Below, in pieces: positions 1-7,350 of a stretch of 12,345 bases of DNA. The stretch is from the NCBI GenBank assembly GCA_937121005.1, contig CAKZKB010000288.1:1-12345 (forward strand). Reading direction: 5' to 3'. The position numbers and the translations under genes are program-made. The stretch is from an uncultured cyanobacterium. Its GTDB lineage: Bacteria; Cyanobacteriota; Cyanobacteriia; Cyanobacteriales; Geitlerinemataceae. How positions within the stretch are numbered: position 1 is the first letter of the stretch; each line of letters opens with the position of its first letter. The notes beneath the pieces are model-generated. The model saw only the letters and a program-made list of their open reading frames with translations, was not told the DNA's origin and made no database searches.

Positions 1-414
1 GCCATGTACGCAGCGAATAACATCGCTCGTGGTGTTCTCAAATACGCTCACTCCGGTGGCGTGCGCTTAGGCGGTTTGATTTGCAACAGCCGCAACACCG
101 ATCGCGAAGTGGAGTTAATCGAAGCCTTGGCTGAAAAACTCAACACCCAAATGATTCACTTCGTCCCCCGCGACAACGTGGTGCAACACGCCGAACTGCG
201 CCGGATGACAGTGAACGAGTACGCCCCCGACAGCAACCAAGCTCAAGAGTACAAAGCCCTAGCCGACAAAATTGTCAACAACAAAAACCTGACCATTCCG
301 ACCCCGATCTCCATGGACGAGTTGGAAGACCTGTTGATTCAATTTGGTATTCTCGACAGCGACGAAAAATATCAAGAAGCGGTTGCAGCCAACAAAGACG
401 CGGCTCTCGTTTAG
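1..414 (+). CDS. nifH: Nitrogenase iron protein NifH, 3' part (5' end outside window)
   Basis: This is the C-terminal 137 residues of dinitrogenase reductase, the ATP-hydrolysing Fe protein that passes electrons to NifDK and also acts in FeMo-co and P-cluster maturation. The frame is already open at base 1, and the text YAANNIARGVLKYA, GGVRLGGLICNSR, MIHFVPRDNVVQHAELRRMTV and the C-terminal helices are characteristic of NifH. NifH is usually about 290-300 residues, so roughly 155-160 N-terminal residues, including the P-loop and the two 4Fe-4S ligand cysteines, lie upstream and cannot be checked. The gene stops at TAG 412-414, and nifD follows after a 97-bp gap holding a hairpin. The promoter must be upstream. 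Family identity is very secure; distinguishing it from a vanadium-type Fe protein rests on the neighbouring nifDK genes. Confidence 0.98.
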   Translation, partial: AMYAANNIARGVLKYAHSGGVRLGGLICNSRNTDREVELIEALAEKLNTQMIHFVPRDNVVQHAELRRMTVNEYAPDSNQAQEYKALADKIVNNKNLTIPTPISMDELEDLLIQFGILDSDEKYQEAVAANKDAALV

Positions 415-431
415 GAATCTCGTTCCCCCAA

Positions 432-452
432 GGAGGGGCAAATCGCCCCTCC
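432..452 (+). repeat. Hairpin in the nifH-nifD gap
   Basis: A perfect 8-bp stem (GGAGGGGC at 432-439 and GCCCCTCC at 445-452) closes a 5-nt loop. No T-tract follows, so it does not look like a classical intrinsic terminator. It lies 17 bp after the nifH stop. Its GGGGC/GCCCC core resembles the palindrome family seen later in the window. By analogy with other nifHDK operons it may stabilise the nifH 3' end or mark a processing site, but that is inference. Confidence 0.6.
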
Positions 453-511
453 CACAAGATTCTCCTTTCCCCATTGTTTCCCCCCCCACCCCATAAACTT
501 AAGAGGGTATT

Positions 512-1957
512 ATGAGCACTGTAGAAAATCGTAAAGAGCTCGTCCAAGAAGTTCTAGATGCGTATCCCGCCAAAGCCCAAAAAAGCCGCTCCAAACACCT
601 TAACGTTCACGAAGAAGGCAAATCTGACTGCGGCGTAAAATCTAACAAAAAATCCGTCCCCGGTGTCATGACCACTCGCGGTTGTGCCTATGCAGGAGCC
701 AAAGGTGTGGTCTGGGGGCCGGTCAAAGACATGGTTCACATCAGTCACGGGCCGGTCGGCTGCGGTTACTATTCCTGGTCGGGTCGCCGTAACTACTACA
801 TCGGTACTACTGGAGTCGATACCTTCGGTACGATGCAGTTCACCTCCGATTTCCAAGAACGCGACATCGTGTTCGGTGGTGACAAAAAACTCGCCAAACT
901 GATCGACGAACTCGAAGAACTGTTTCCCCTCAGCCAAGGCACGACCATTGAATCGGAATGTCCCGTCGGTCTGATCGGCGACGACATCGAAGCCGTAGCC
1001 CGCCAAAAAGCCAAAGAAACGGGCAAACCCGTCATTCCCGTGCGCTGCGAAGGATTCCGGGGTGTCTCTCAATCCCTCGGACACCACATCGCCAACGACA
1101 CCGTGCGCGATTGGGTACTCCCGAAAGCCGACGAATATCGCAAAACCCCCGAAGGTTTCGAGCCGGGCCCCTACGATGTGAACATCATCGGCGACTACAA
1201 CATCGGTGGCGATGCTTGGCCCAGCCGCAAACTCCTCGAAGACATGGGCTTGCGCGTCATTTCTCAATTCTCTGGCGATGGCACGTTCAACGAAGTGGTG
1301 ATGACACCTCTGGCTAAGTTGAACCTGATTCACTGCTATCGTTCCATGAACTATATCTGCCGTTTCATGGAAGAGAAATACGGTATCGGCTGGCTCGAAT
1401 ATAACTTCTTCGGCCCCTCGCAAATTGCCAAGTCCCTGCGTAAAATTGCGGCACAATTTGACGAAACCATTCAAGAGAACGCCGAGAAAGTGATTGCCGA
1501 CAATCAAGCTCGCATGGACGCAATTATTGCCAAGTATCGTCCGCGCTTAGAAGGCAAAAAAGTCATGATGATGGTTGGCGGTCTGCGCCCCCGTCACGTT
1601 ATCCCCGCCTTTGAAGATTTGGGCATGGAAGTCATCGGTACCGGATATGAATTCGGTCACGGAGACGACTACAAACGCACCGCCGACTACATCAAAGATG
1701 GGACGATCGTCTACGACGACGTAAGCGGTTTCGAGTTTGAAGAGTTCGCCAAAAAACTACAACCAGACTTAATCGCGGCGGGTATCAAAGAGAAGTACGT
1801 CTTCCAAAAAATGGCCCTTCCCTTCCGCCAAATGCACTCTTGGGATTATTCCGGCCCCTATCACGGTTACGAAGGTTTTGAAGTCTTCGCCCGCGACATG
1901 GATTTAGCCATCAACAATCCCACCTGGGGACTCATCAATGCCCCCTGGAACAAATAA
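512..1957 (+). CDS. nifD: Nitrogenase MoFe protein alpha subunit NifD
   Basis: NifD is the alpha chain of the MoFe protein, which reduces N2 at FeMo-co. The 481 residues match the usual length. P-cluster ligands are visible as Cys58 (TTRGCAYAG), Cys84 (GPVGCGYYSW) and Cys150 (ESECPVGLIGDD). The FeMo-co ligands are Cys275 (NLIHCYRSMNY) and His442 (QMHSWDYSG), the same numbers as in Azotobacter NifD. The Q-S-L-G-H-H motif near 187-192 carries the catalytically important Gln and His. The ATG at 512 has a short GAGG (503-506) upstream and gives the expected N-terminus. The reading frame is continuous, so no nifD excision element interrupts it. A 195-bp gap with a hairpin separates it from nifK. 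It is presumably co-transcribed with nifH and nifK. Confidence 0.99.
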   Translation: MSTVENRKELVQEVLDAYPAKAQKSRSKHLNVHEEGKSDCGVKSNKKSVPGVMTTRGCAYAGAKGVVWGPVKDMVHISHGPVGCGYYSWSGRRNYYIGTTGVDTFGTMQFTSDFQERDIVFGGDKKLAKLIDELEELFPLSQGTTIESECPVGLIGDDIEAVARQKAKETGKPVIPVRCEGFRGVSQSLGHHIANDTVRDWVLPKADEYRKTPEGFEPGPYDVNIIGDYNIGGDAWPSRKLLEDMGLRVISQFSGDGTFNEVVMTPLAKLNLIHCYRSMNYICRFMEEKYGIGWLEYNFFGPSQIAKSLRKIAAQFDETIQENAEKVIADNQARMDAIIAKYRPRLEGKKVMMMVGGLRPRHVIPAFEDLGMEVIGTGYEFGHGDDYKRTADYIKDGTIVYDDVSGFEFEEFAKKLQPDLIAAGIKEKYVFQKMALPFRQMHSWDYSGPYHGYEGFEVFARDMDLAINNPTWGLINAPWNK

Positions 1958-1970
1958 ACTCACTGCCCCT

Positions 1971-1995
1971 CATAGCGTCTCTTCAGGGCGCTATG
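1971..1995 (+). repeat. Hairpin in the nifD-nifK gap
   Basis: CATAGCG (1971-1977) and CGCTATG (1989-1995) are perfect inverted arms. The stem can extend inward through 1978-1980 and 1986-1988 with two G-U pairs, leaving a 5-nt loop. It begins 13 bp after the nifD stop. The rest of the 195-bp gap (1958-2152) is pyrimidine-rich, and I see no convincing promoter in it. The nifK ribosome-binding site AGGAG is at 2142-2146. Confidence 0.55.
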
Positions 1996-2152
1996 GAGAC
2001 AGGAGGCTCTCCTCACTAATTACGTTCCTTTTCACTTCCAGAAGACAATTTTGAATCTTGAATTGGAGCGTAGCGATCGACATTCACTCATCTCGCTTCC
2101 CTACTCTTTTCGCTTCATCTAAACCCCCTACTTCGCTTCACAGGAGATCGTC

Positions 2153-3721
2153 ATGACTGACAACCAAGAAAACCAAATCCCGACCGGATGCTCCGAAACC
2201 GGCCCGATTCAAGATCACTTCGACCTCTTCCACAATCAAGAATATCAAGATCTGTTCGAGTACAAACGTCAATTTGAAGGCGCACACAGCCACGAAAAAG
2301 TAGCCGAAGTTGCCGAATGGACGAAATCCTGGGAATACCGCGAGAAAAACCTCGCTCGCGAAGCCCTCACCATTAACCCTGCCAAAGCCTGCCAACCGTT
2401 AGGAGCGCTATTTGTTGCCTCTGGTTTTGAAGGTACGCTGCCCTACAGTCACGGTTCTCAAGGTTGCGTTGCTTACTTCCGCACCCACCTCACTCGTAAC
2501 TACAAAGAACCCTTCCAAGCGGTATCTTCTTCGATGACTGAAGATGCAGCCGTCTTCGGCGGTCTCAACAACCTCAAACAGGGTCTAGAAAACTCTTACA
2601 GCCTCTACGAACCGAAGATGATCGCCCTATGCACCACCTGCATGGCAGAGGTCATTGGAGATGACTTAGGGGCGTTTATTACCACTTCTAAACAGGAAGG
2701 TCACGTCCCGGAAGACTTGCCGATTCCTTACGCTCACACGCCTAGTTTTGTCGGTTCCCATATCACGGGTTACGACAATATGCTGAAGGCGATTCTCGCG
2801 ACCCTGAGCAAAGGCAAAAAAGCCGAAACCACCAACGGCAAATTTAACTTTAACCTGGGCTTCGATCCCTACATCGGCAACATTCGCGAACTCAAACGCA
2901 TTCTCGGCCTGTTTGGTATCGATTACACGATCGTCTCTGACAACTCGGATACGTTTGATTCTCCCAACACGGGCGAATTCAAAATGTACAACGGGCTAAC
3001 CACCCTAGAAGATGCGGGCGACACCATCAACGGCGAAGGTTCGTTCTTCTTCCAAAAATACACCACGCCCAAAACTCAAGAGTACATTACCAAAGAGTGG
3101 CAGCAAAAAACCTACAACTTCCGTCCCTTTGGTATCAAAGGAACCGACGAGTTCTTGATGGCACTCTCGGCGATTACGGGCAAACCGATTCCCTTAGAAT
3201 TGCAACAAGAACGGGGTCGCGCAGTCGATGCGCTGACGGATTCTCAAGCCTGGATTCACGGCAAACGGGTAGCGCTCTACGGCGATCCGGATCATGTTTT
3301 GAATACCATCCAGTTCTTGTTAGAAATGGGTGCGGAGCCCGTCCACATCGTGGTTACGAATACCAACGAAGAGTTTGAAGCTGAAGCCCGCGAAATGCTG
3401 ACTAACAGCCCTTACGGACAAGATGCAACGGTTTGGGGTCGCAAAGACTTATGGCACTTACGCTCGTTGATGTTTACCGAACCCGTCGATTTGTTGATTG
3501 GTAATTCCTACGGTAAATATCTGTGGCGCGACACGGGAACTCCGTTAGTTCGCATTGGCTATCCGATCTTCGATCGCCACCATATGCACCGCTACGCCAC
3601 CTTGGGTTATCAAGGCGCGATCAATCAGTTCAACTGGATTATCAATACGATCCTCGAAGAACTCGATCGCAAGACGATCGTTCCGTCCAAAACGGACATC
3701 TCTTTCGACTTGATCCGTTAA
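2153..3721 (+). CDS. nifK: Nitrogenase MoFe protein beta subunit NifK
   Basis: NifK is the beta chain of the MoFe protein; with NifD it forms the alpha2-beta2 tetramer and holds the P-cluster at the interface. The 522 residues are typical. P-cluster ligands are Cys80 (NPAKACQPLGA), Cys105 (GSQGCVAYFR) and Cys163 (TTCMAEVIGDD). Ser198 in HTPSFVGSH is the position equivalent to Azotobacter Ser188. The ATG at 2153 has AGGAG (2142-2146) at good spacing and is the only start that fits the family. The stop TAA at 3719-3721 is followed immediately by a heptamer array. No damage or unusual residues were seen. Confidence 0.99.
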   Translation: MTDNQENQIPTGCSETGPIQDHFDLFHNQEYQDLFEYKRQFEGAHSHEKVAEVAEWTKSWEYREKNLAREALTINPAKACQPLGALFVASGFEGTLPYSHGSQGCVAYFRTHLTRNYKEPFQAVSSSMTEDAAVFGGLNNLKQGLENSYSLYEPKMIALCTTCMAEVIGDDLGAFITTSKQEGHVPEDLPIPYAHTPSFVGSHITGYDNMLKAILATLSKGKKAETTNGKFNFNLGFDPYIGNIRELKRILGLFGIDYTIVSDNSDTFDSPNTGEFKMYNGLTTLEDAGDTINGEGSFFFQKYTTPKTQEYITKEWQQKTYNFRPFGIKGTDEFLMALSAITGKPIPLELQQERGRAVDALTDSQAWIHGKRVALYGDPDHVLNTIQFLLEMGAEPVHIVVTNTNEEFEAEAREMLTNSPYGQDATVWGRKDLWHLRSLMFTEPVDLLIGNSYGKYLWRDTGTPLVRIGYPIFDRHHMHRYATLGYQGAINQFNWIINTILEELDRKTIVPSKTDISFDLIR

Positions 3722-3786
3722 TTAGGGATTAGGTTTTAGGGATTAGGTATTAGGGGGTTTTCTCTTTCTACCTAACCTAAAACCTA
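3722..3786 (+). repeat. Heptameric repeat (TTAGGxx) with inverted copy, potential long hairpin
   Basis: Five uninterrupted 7-bp units, each beginning TTAGG, run from 3722 to 3756 directly after the nifK stop. The opposite-strand version (CCTAA, then CCTAAAACCTA) follows at 3771-3786. TAGGTTTTAGG at 3730-3740 is an exact reverse complement of 3776-3786. TTAGG 3743-3747 can also pair with CCTAA 3771-3775 after a 2-nt bulge, so the nifK 3' end can fold into a hairpin of about 16 bp. This fits the short tandemly repeated repetitive sequences known from cyanobacteria. Confidence 0.8.
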
Positions 3787-3833
3787 CCTACGCTTTGCAG
3801 TTTGACCGTCCCGGATTCATCTCTCCAGAGAAT

Positions 3834-3868
3834 CCAAAATCTAAAATCTAAAATCCAAAATCCAAAAT
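3834..3868 (+). repeat. Heptameric repeat (C[C/T]AAAAT, five units) before nifZ
   Basis: Five 7-bp units, each CCAAAAT or CTAAAAT, form a 35-bp array ending 9 bp before the nifZ ATG. Exactly the same 35 bp recurs at 8010-8044 before another gene. A small imperfect hairpin (GGATT 3813-3817 with AATCC 3831-3835, and CTCT with AGAG inside it) lies just upstream and overlaps the first units. Confidence 0.85.
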
Positions 3869-3877
3869 TGAAAGACT

Positions 3878-4168
3878 ATGGGCCTCGGTAACGAAGTTGA
3901 ACTCAATGATGCTCCTGCTTTCGATCTCGGCGATCGCGTTCGGGTTCGCAAGCTCATCCGCAACGACGGTACATTTCCCGGCAAAGAAGTCGGTGCTTCT
4001 CTAGCCAAGAAAGGCGATATTGGTTTTGTTGCTGGCATTGGCACGTATCTCCAACAAGTCTATATCTATTCGGTTCACTTTCTCGAATCCAACCATGTGG
4101 TGGGTTGCTTGAAAAAAGAACTAGAACTCGCCGAAGAATCACCGCCAACCTCTCCCCAAGCAGATTGA
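3878..4168 (+). CDS. nifZ: Nitrogen fixation protein NifZ
   Basis: NifZ is a small soluble accessory protein; in Azotobacter it is needed for forming the second P-cluster of the MoFe protein. The 96 residues contain the family core: DLGDRVRVRKLIRNDG near 16-31, KKGDIGFVAGIGTYLQ near 44-59, and VYIYSVHFLE with VVGCLKKELE near 61-83. A short acidic and proline-rich tail follows. The ATG at 3878 is chosen because the family-like sequence starts soon after it. There is no strong Shine-Dalgarno sequence, only GAAAG at 3870-3874, because the heptamer array occupies that region. It sits between nifK and the Mo-nitrogenase C-terminal-domain gene, whose start follows the stop by 8 bp. In many cyanobacteria nifZ is found elsewhere, beside nifT or nifV, so the placement is notable and suits a role in NifDK maturation. 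Confidence 0.93.
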   Translation: MGLGNEVELNDAPAFDLGDRVRVRKLIRNDGTFPGKEVGASLAKKGDIGFVAGIGTYLQQVYIYSVHFLESNHVVGCLKKELELAEESPPTSPQAD

Positions 4169-4176
4169 TTAAAGCC

Positions 4177-4482
4177 ATGATTTCTCATCATTCTTCCCCT
4201 TCTCTCCCCAAACCACCAACCGGATTCGATATTTTTGCTCCCTTAAAACATTGGATTGACGGTCTGGAAGTCAGCGATCGCAGCTTCGCACATCTAGTTT
4301 GTAAAGTCATTCCTTGCTGCTGTCCCTTTGAACGAACGTTGACCTTTTTCGGTCGCAGCTTTCACATTCCCCCTCTGTGCAAACTCAACCCAGTTTACAA
4401 CGAACTGGTAAGCCTGCGGTTTCGATCGCTTGCCTATCTTACGGATATTTGCTGTGAAGATGTCAGCCACTATCTTTGCTGA
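4177..4482 (+). CDS. Mo-dependent nitrogenase C-terminal-domain small protein
   Basis: This 101-residue protein belongs to the family named after the Mo-dependent nitrogenase C-terminus (Mo-nitro_C), small cyanobacterial proteins often encoded beside nifK and nifE. Recognisable text is HLVCKVIPCCCPFERTL (39-55), FGRSFHIPPLCKLNPVYNEL (58-77) and LRFRSLAYLTDIC (80-92). It is cysteine-rich: Cys42, 47, 48, 49, 68, 92, 93 and 101. Function is unknown; metal or cluster binding is only a guess from the cysteines. The ATG at 4177 gives the expected N-terminus; an in-frame ATG at 4105 would overlap nifZ and add a basic stretch unlike the family. The stop TGA 4480-4482 overlaps by one base an ATG in frame with nifEN, which suggests translational coupling. 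No clear ribosome-binding site precedes it. Confidence 0.85.
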   Translation: MISHHSSPSLPKPPTGFDIFAPLKHWIDGLEVSDRSFAHLVCKVIPCCCPFERTLTFFGRSFHIPPLCKLNPVYNELVSLRFRSLAYLTDICCEDVSHYLC

Positions 4483-4541
4483 TGCAAACGTTGGGTAAAC
4501 TCCATTTACTCCTACAAAGACCCCCTTACTCGATCGTCGCC

Positions 4542-7286
4542 ATGAAAACCACATCAGGCAAAATTAGCGAACTCCTAAACCAGCCGGGTTGCGAACACAA
4601 CCACGACAAAAACGGCCAGGGTCATAACAAGGCTTGCAAGCAACAAGCAAAACCCGGTGCGGCTCAAGGCGGATGTGCGTTTGACGGCGCTAGCATTACC
4701 CTGGTTCCGATTACCGACGCGGCACATTTAGTCCACGGCCCCATCGCTTGTGCGGGTAACTCTTGGGGCGGACGCGGTAGTTTCTCTTCCGGTTCGACGC
4801 TCTATAAAATGGGGTTTACCACCGACTTAAGCGAAAACGATATCATCTTTGGCGGCGAGAAAAAACTCTACAAAGCCATTCAAGATGTACGCGATCGCTA
4901 CCAACCCGCCGCCGTTTTCGTCTATTCTACCTGCGTTACTGCCTTAATTGGCGACGATCTCGACGCGGTTTGCAAAGCGGCTTCTGAGAAGTTTAACACC
5001 CCCGTCATCCCGGTGCATTCTCCTGGTTTTGCGGGTAGCAAAAACCTCGGCAACCGTCTCGCCGGAGAAGCCCTTCTCGACAGTGTTATCGGCACGGGAG
5101 AGCCAGAATTTACCACCCCTTACGATATTAACTTGATCGGCGAATACAACATCGCTGGCGAACTCTGGGGCGTTCTACCTCTATTTGAAAAACTCGGTAT
5201 CCGAGTCCTATCTAAAATTAGCGGGGATGCTTGCTATCAAGAAGTCACCTACGCCCACCGAGCCAAACTCAATGTCTTGATTTGCTCGAAGGCGCTGATC
5301 AATTTAGCTACAAAAATGGAGGAACGCTACGGCATTCCCTACGTTGAAGAGTCGTTTTACGGCGTAGAAGATATCAATCGCTGTTTGCGCGATGTGGCCC
5401 AAAGGTTAGGCGATGACGATCTCAAGGCGCGAGTCGAGGCGTTAATTGCTGAAGAAACGGCCAAACTACAAACACAACTGGCTCCTTACCGCGATCGCCT
5501 AGAAGGAAAGCGAGTCGTTATCTATACGGGTGGGGTCAAAAGTTGGTCGATTATTTCGGCGGCGCAAGATCTCGGTATTAAAGTTGTCGCCAGCAGCACC
5601 CGCAAAAGCACCGATGCCGATAAAGCTCGCATTAAAGAGTTACTCGGCCCCGATGGCATTATGATGGATAAAGGCGGCGCACCCGAACTCTTAAAAGTTA
5701 TCGAACAAACTCGCGCTGACTTACTGATTGCAGGCGGTCGCAGTCAATATACAGCCCTTAAAGCTCGCATTCCTTTTCTGCACGTCAACCAAGAACGCAA
5801 CAATCCCTATTCCGGGTACGGCGGTCTGTTGGAAATGGCCAAAGAATTGGACGAAAGCCTGCACAGTCCGGTATGGAAGTTGGTACAAAAACCCGCTCCC
5901 TGGGAATCGCCAGAAACGCCAGATCTCGCCCCTGAAGAAACGGCGACGACTAAAGTTATTGCTCGCAAAAAAGCTGTCGCCGTTAACCCCTTAAAACAAA
6001 GCCAACCTCTAGGGGCCGCGATCGCGTTTTTAGGGGTAGACAAATCGATTCCTTTATTTCACGGTTCCCAAGGTTGCACCGCCTTCGCCAAAGTGTTGCT
6101 GGTGGGTCACTTCCAAGAATCGATTCCCCTGGCGACCACTGCAATGAGCGAAGTGAGTACGGTTCTGGGTGGCGATAGCAACGTGGATGTGGGTTTGACG
6201 ACGATCGTCGAAAAAACTCAGCCGGAATTGGTGGGACTGTTCACCACCGGACTCACCGAAACGCGCGGCGACGACATGGACGGGATCTTGCGCCAGTTCC
6301 GCGCCACCCACCCCGAAATCGAGATCCCGATCGCGCTTGCGTCCACTCCCGACTATAAAGGCAGTTTGGAAGATGGGTTTGCGGCGGCGGTGGAAAGTTT
6401 GGTACGCCAGATCCCCGAACCGGGAGAAGTCGATCCCCAACAAGTGACCCTGCTCGCCAGTTCCGCACTGGGGCCCGCCGATGTCGCCGAACTCAAAGAG
6501 ATCGTCGAGTCCTTCGGTCTCACCGCGATCGCGGTTCCCGATCTCTCCACCTCCCTGGACGGCCATCTCGACGATGCCGACTACTTTACCACCACCACCG
6601 GGGGAGTCACCGTCGCACAACTGCGATCGCTGGGACGATCGTCCCTCACCCTCACCCTGGGGGGCAGTTTGACCGGGGCGGCCGAGATTTTAAGCCAACG
6701 CTTCGGCACTCCGGCGGTGACACTCAATTGCTTTACTGGCCTGGAAGCCGGCGATCGCCTATTGCAAACCCTATCCCAGCATAGCGGTCGTCCCGTCCCG
6801 GCGAAATATTGCCGCCAGCGCCGCCAAGTGCAAGATGCCATGTTGGACACGCACTTTTACTTCGGCCGCAAGCGAGTCGCGATCGCCCTCGAACCCGACC
6901 TCCTTTATAGCGTCGCCTGGTGGTTGCATTCAACCGGGGCCGAAATCCAAGCCGCCGTCACCTGCACCAAATCTCCCCTACTCAAAAACCTACCCGCAGA
7001 AAAGGTGTATCTCGGCGACTTGGAAGACTTCGAGGAACTGGCCGCCGGGGCCGATTTGGCGATTTCCAACTCCAAAGCCCGGCCCCTGGCCAGCCGTCTA
7101 GGGATTCCCCTGTACCTACACGGCTTCCCCGTCCTCGATCGCTTCGGGAACGGCCATCGCTGCACCGTCGGCTATCGGGGGACGCTGGAAATGTTGTTTG
7201 AAATTGGCAACATTTTCCTACAAGCCGACGAAGATCGCGTCCATCGTCTCGTCCATGAATGGCGGGAAGGGGAATTGGGGAATTAG
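4542..7286 (+). CDS. nifEN: Fused FeMo-co scaffold protein NifE-NifN
   Basis: NifE and NifN normally form an alpha2-beta2 scaffold on which the NifB-derived precursor matures to FeMo-co. Here one uninterrupted 914-residue chain carries both. Residues 1-455 are NifE, with ligand cysteines Cys45 (GGCAFDG), Cys70 (PIACAGNSW), Cys131 (YSTCVTALIGDD) and Cys248 (NVLICSKAL). Residues 478-914 are NifN, with Cys512 (GSQGCTAFAK) and typical AVNPLKQSQPLGA and LTETRGDDMDG motifs. A linker of about 22 residues (456-477), rich in Glu, Pro and Thr, joins them. It contains no Met, Val(GTG) or Leu(TTG) start, so a separate NifN start is not evident. The ATG at 4542 matches the usual NifE N-terminus. An upstream in-frame ATG at 4482, overlapping the previous stop as TGATG, would add 20 residues. 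Neither start has a good ribosome-binding site. The NifN half is clearly richer in G+C than the NifE half. Confidence 0.95.
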   Translation: MKTTSGKISELLNQPGCEHNHDKNGQGHNKACKQQAKPGAAQGGCAFDGASITLVPITDAAHLVHGPIACAGNSWGGRGSFSSGSTLYKMGFTTDLSENDIIFGGEKKLYKAIQDVRDRYQPAAVFVYSTCVTALIGDDLDAVCKAASEKFNTPVIPVHSPGFAGSKNLGNRLAGEALLDSVIGTGEPEFTTPYDINLIGEYNIAGELWGVLPLFEKLGIRVLSKISGDACYQEVTYAHRAKLNVLICSKALINLATKMEERYGIPYVEESFYGVEDINRCLRDVAQRLGDDDLKARVEALIAEETAKLQTQLAPYRDRLEGKRVVIYTGGVKSWSIISAAQDLGIKVVASSTRKSTDADKARIKELLGPDGIMMDKGGAPELLKVIEQTRADLLIAGGRSQYTALKARIPFLHVNQERNNPYSGYGGLLEMAKELDESLHSPVWKLVQKPAPWESPETPDLAPEETATTKVIARKKAVAVNPLKQSQPLGAAIAFLGVDKSIPLFHGSQGCTAFAKVLLVGHFQESIPLATTAMSEVSTVLGGDSNVDVGLTTIVEKTQPELVGLFTTGLTETRGDDMDGILRQFRATHPEIEIPIALASTPDYKGSLEDGFAAAVESLVRQIPEPGEVDPQQVTLLASSALGPADVAELKEIVESFGLTAIAVPDLSTSLDGHLDDADYFTTTTGGVTVAQLRSLGRSSLTLTLGGSLTGAAEILSQRFGTPAVTLNCFTGLEAGDRLLQTLSQHSGRPVPAKYCRQRRQVQDAMLDTHFYFGRKRVAIALEPDLLYSVAWWLHSTGAEIQAAVTCTKSPLLKNLPAEKVYLGDLEDFEELAAGADLAISNSKARPLASRLGIPLYLHGFPVLDRFGNGHRCTVGYRGTLEMLFEIGNIFLQADEDRVHRLVHEWREGELGN

Positions 7287-7314
7287 GGGTTTGGGGGATT
7301 AGGGGGATGGGGGG
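7286..7314 (+). other. G-quadruplex-type motif at the nifEN stop codon
   Basis: Four runs of 4, 5, 5 and 6 guanines separated by 3, 4 and 2 bases begin at the last base of the nifEN stop codon, and a further GGGG lies inside the gene at 7277-7280. The runs are on the coding strand, so they are also in the mRNA. The pattern meets the usual G-quadruplex rule with strong G-tracts and short loops. It looks like a degenerate, G-enriched form of the TTAGG heptamer array found after nifK. Folding has not been tested. Confidence 0.6.
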
Positions 7315-7350
7315 ATCGGTGTCAGTGTCCACTTAAATCCTTGTCCTTTC

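Noticed and set aside
432..452. Intrinsic terminator after nifH
   Set aside because: The stem is good but no T-tract follows and nifD continues downstream; it is listed only as a hairpin.
554..1507. Long open frame on the minus strand opposite nifD (317 codons)
   Set aside because: It is an exact antisense shadow of nifD with no family resemblance. Long antisense frames are expected opposite strongly biased codons.
512..1957. nifD excision element or other gene interruption
   Set aside because: The NifD frame is complete with all ligands and no recombinase gene is present.
3722..3756. Telomere-like TTAGGG repeats
   Set aside because: The period is 7, not 6, the array sits inside an operon, and an inverted copy follows. 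It is a cyanobacterial tandem repeat, not a chromosome end.
4105..4176. Earlier start for the Mo-nitrogenase C-terminal-domain gene, overlapping nifZ
   Set aside because: The added residues are a basic out-of-frame reading of the nifZ tail and do not resemble the family.
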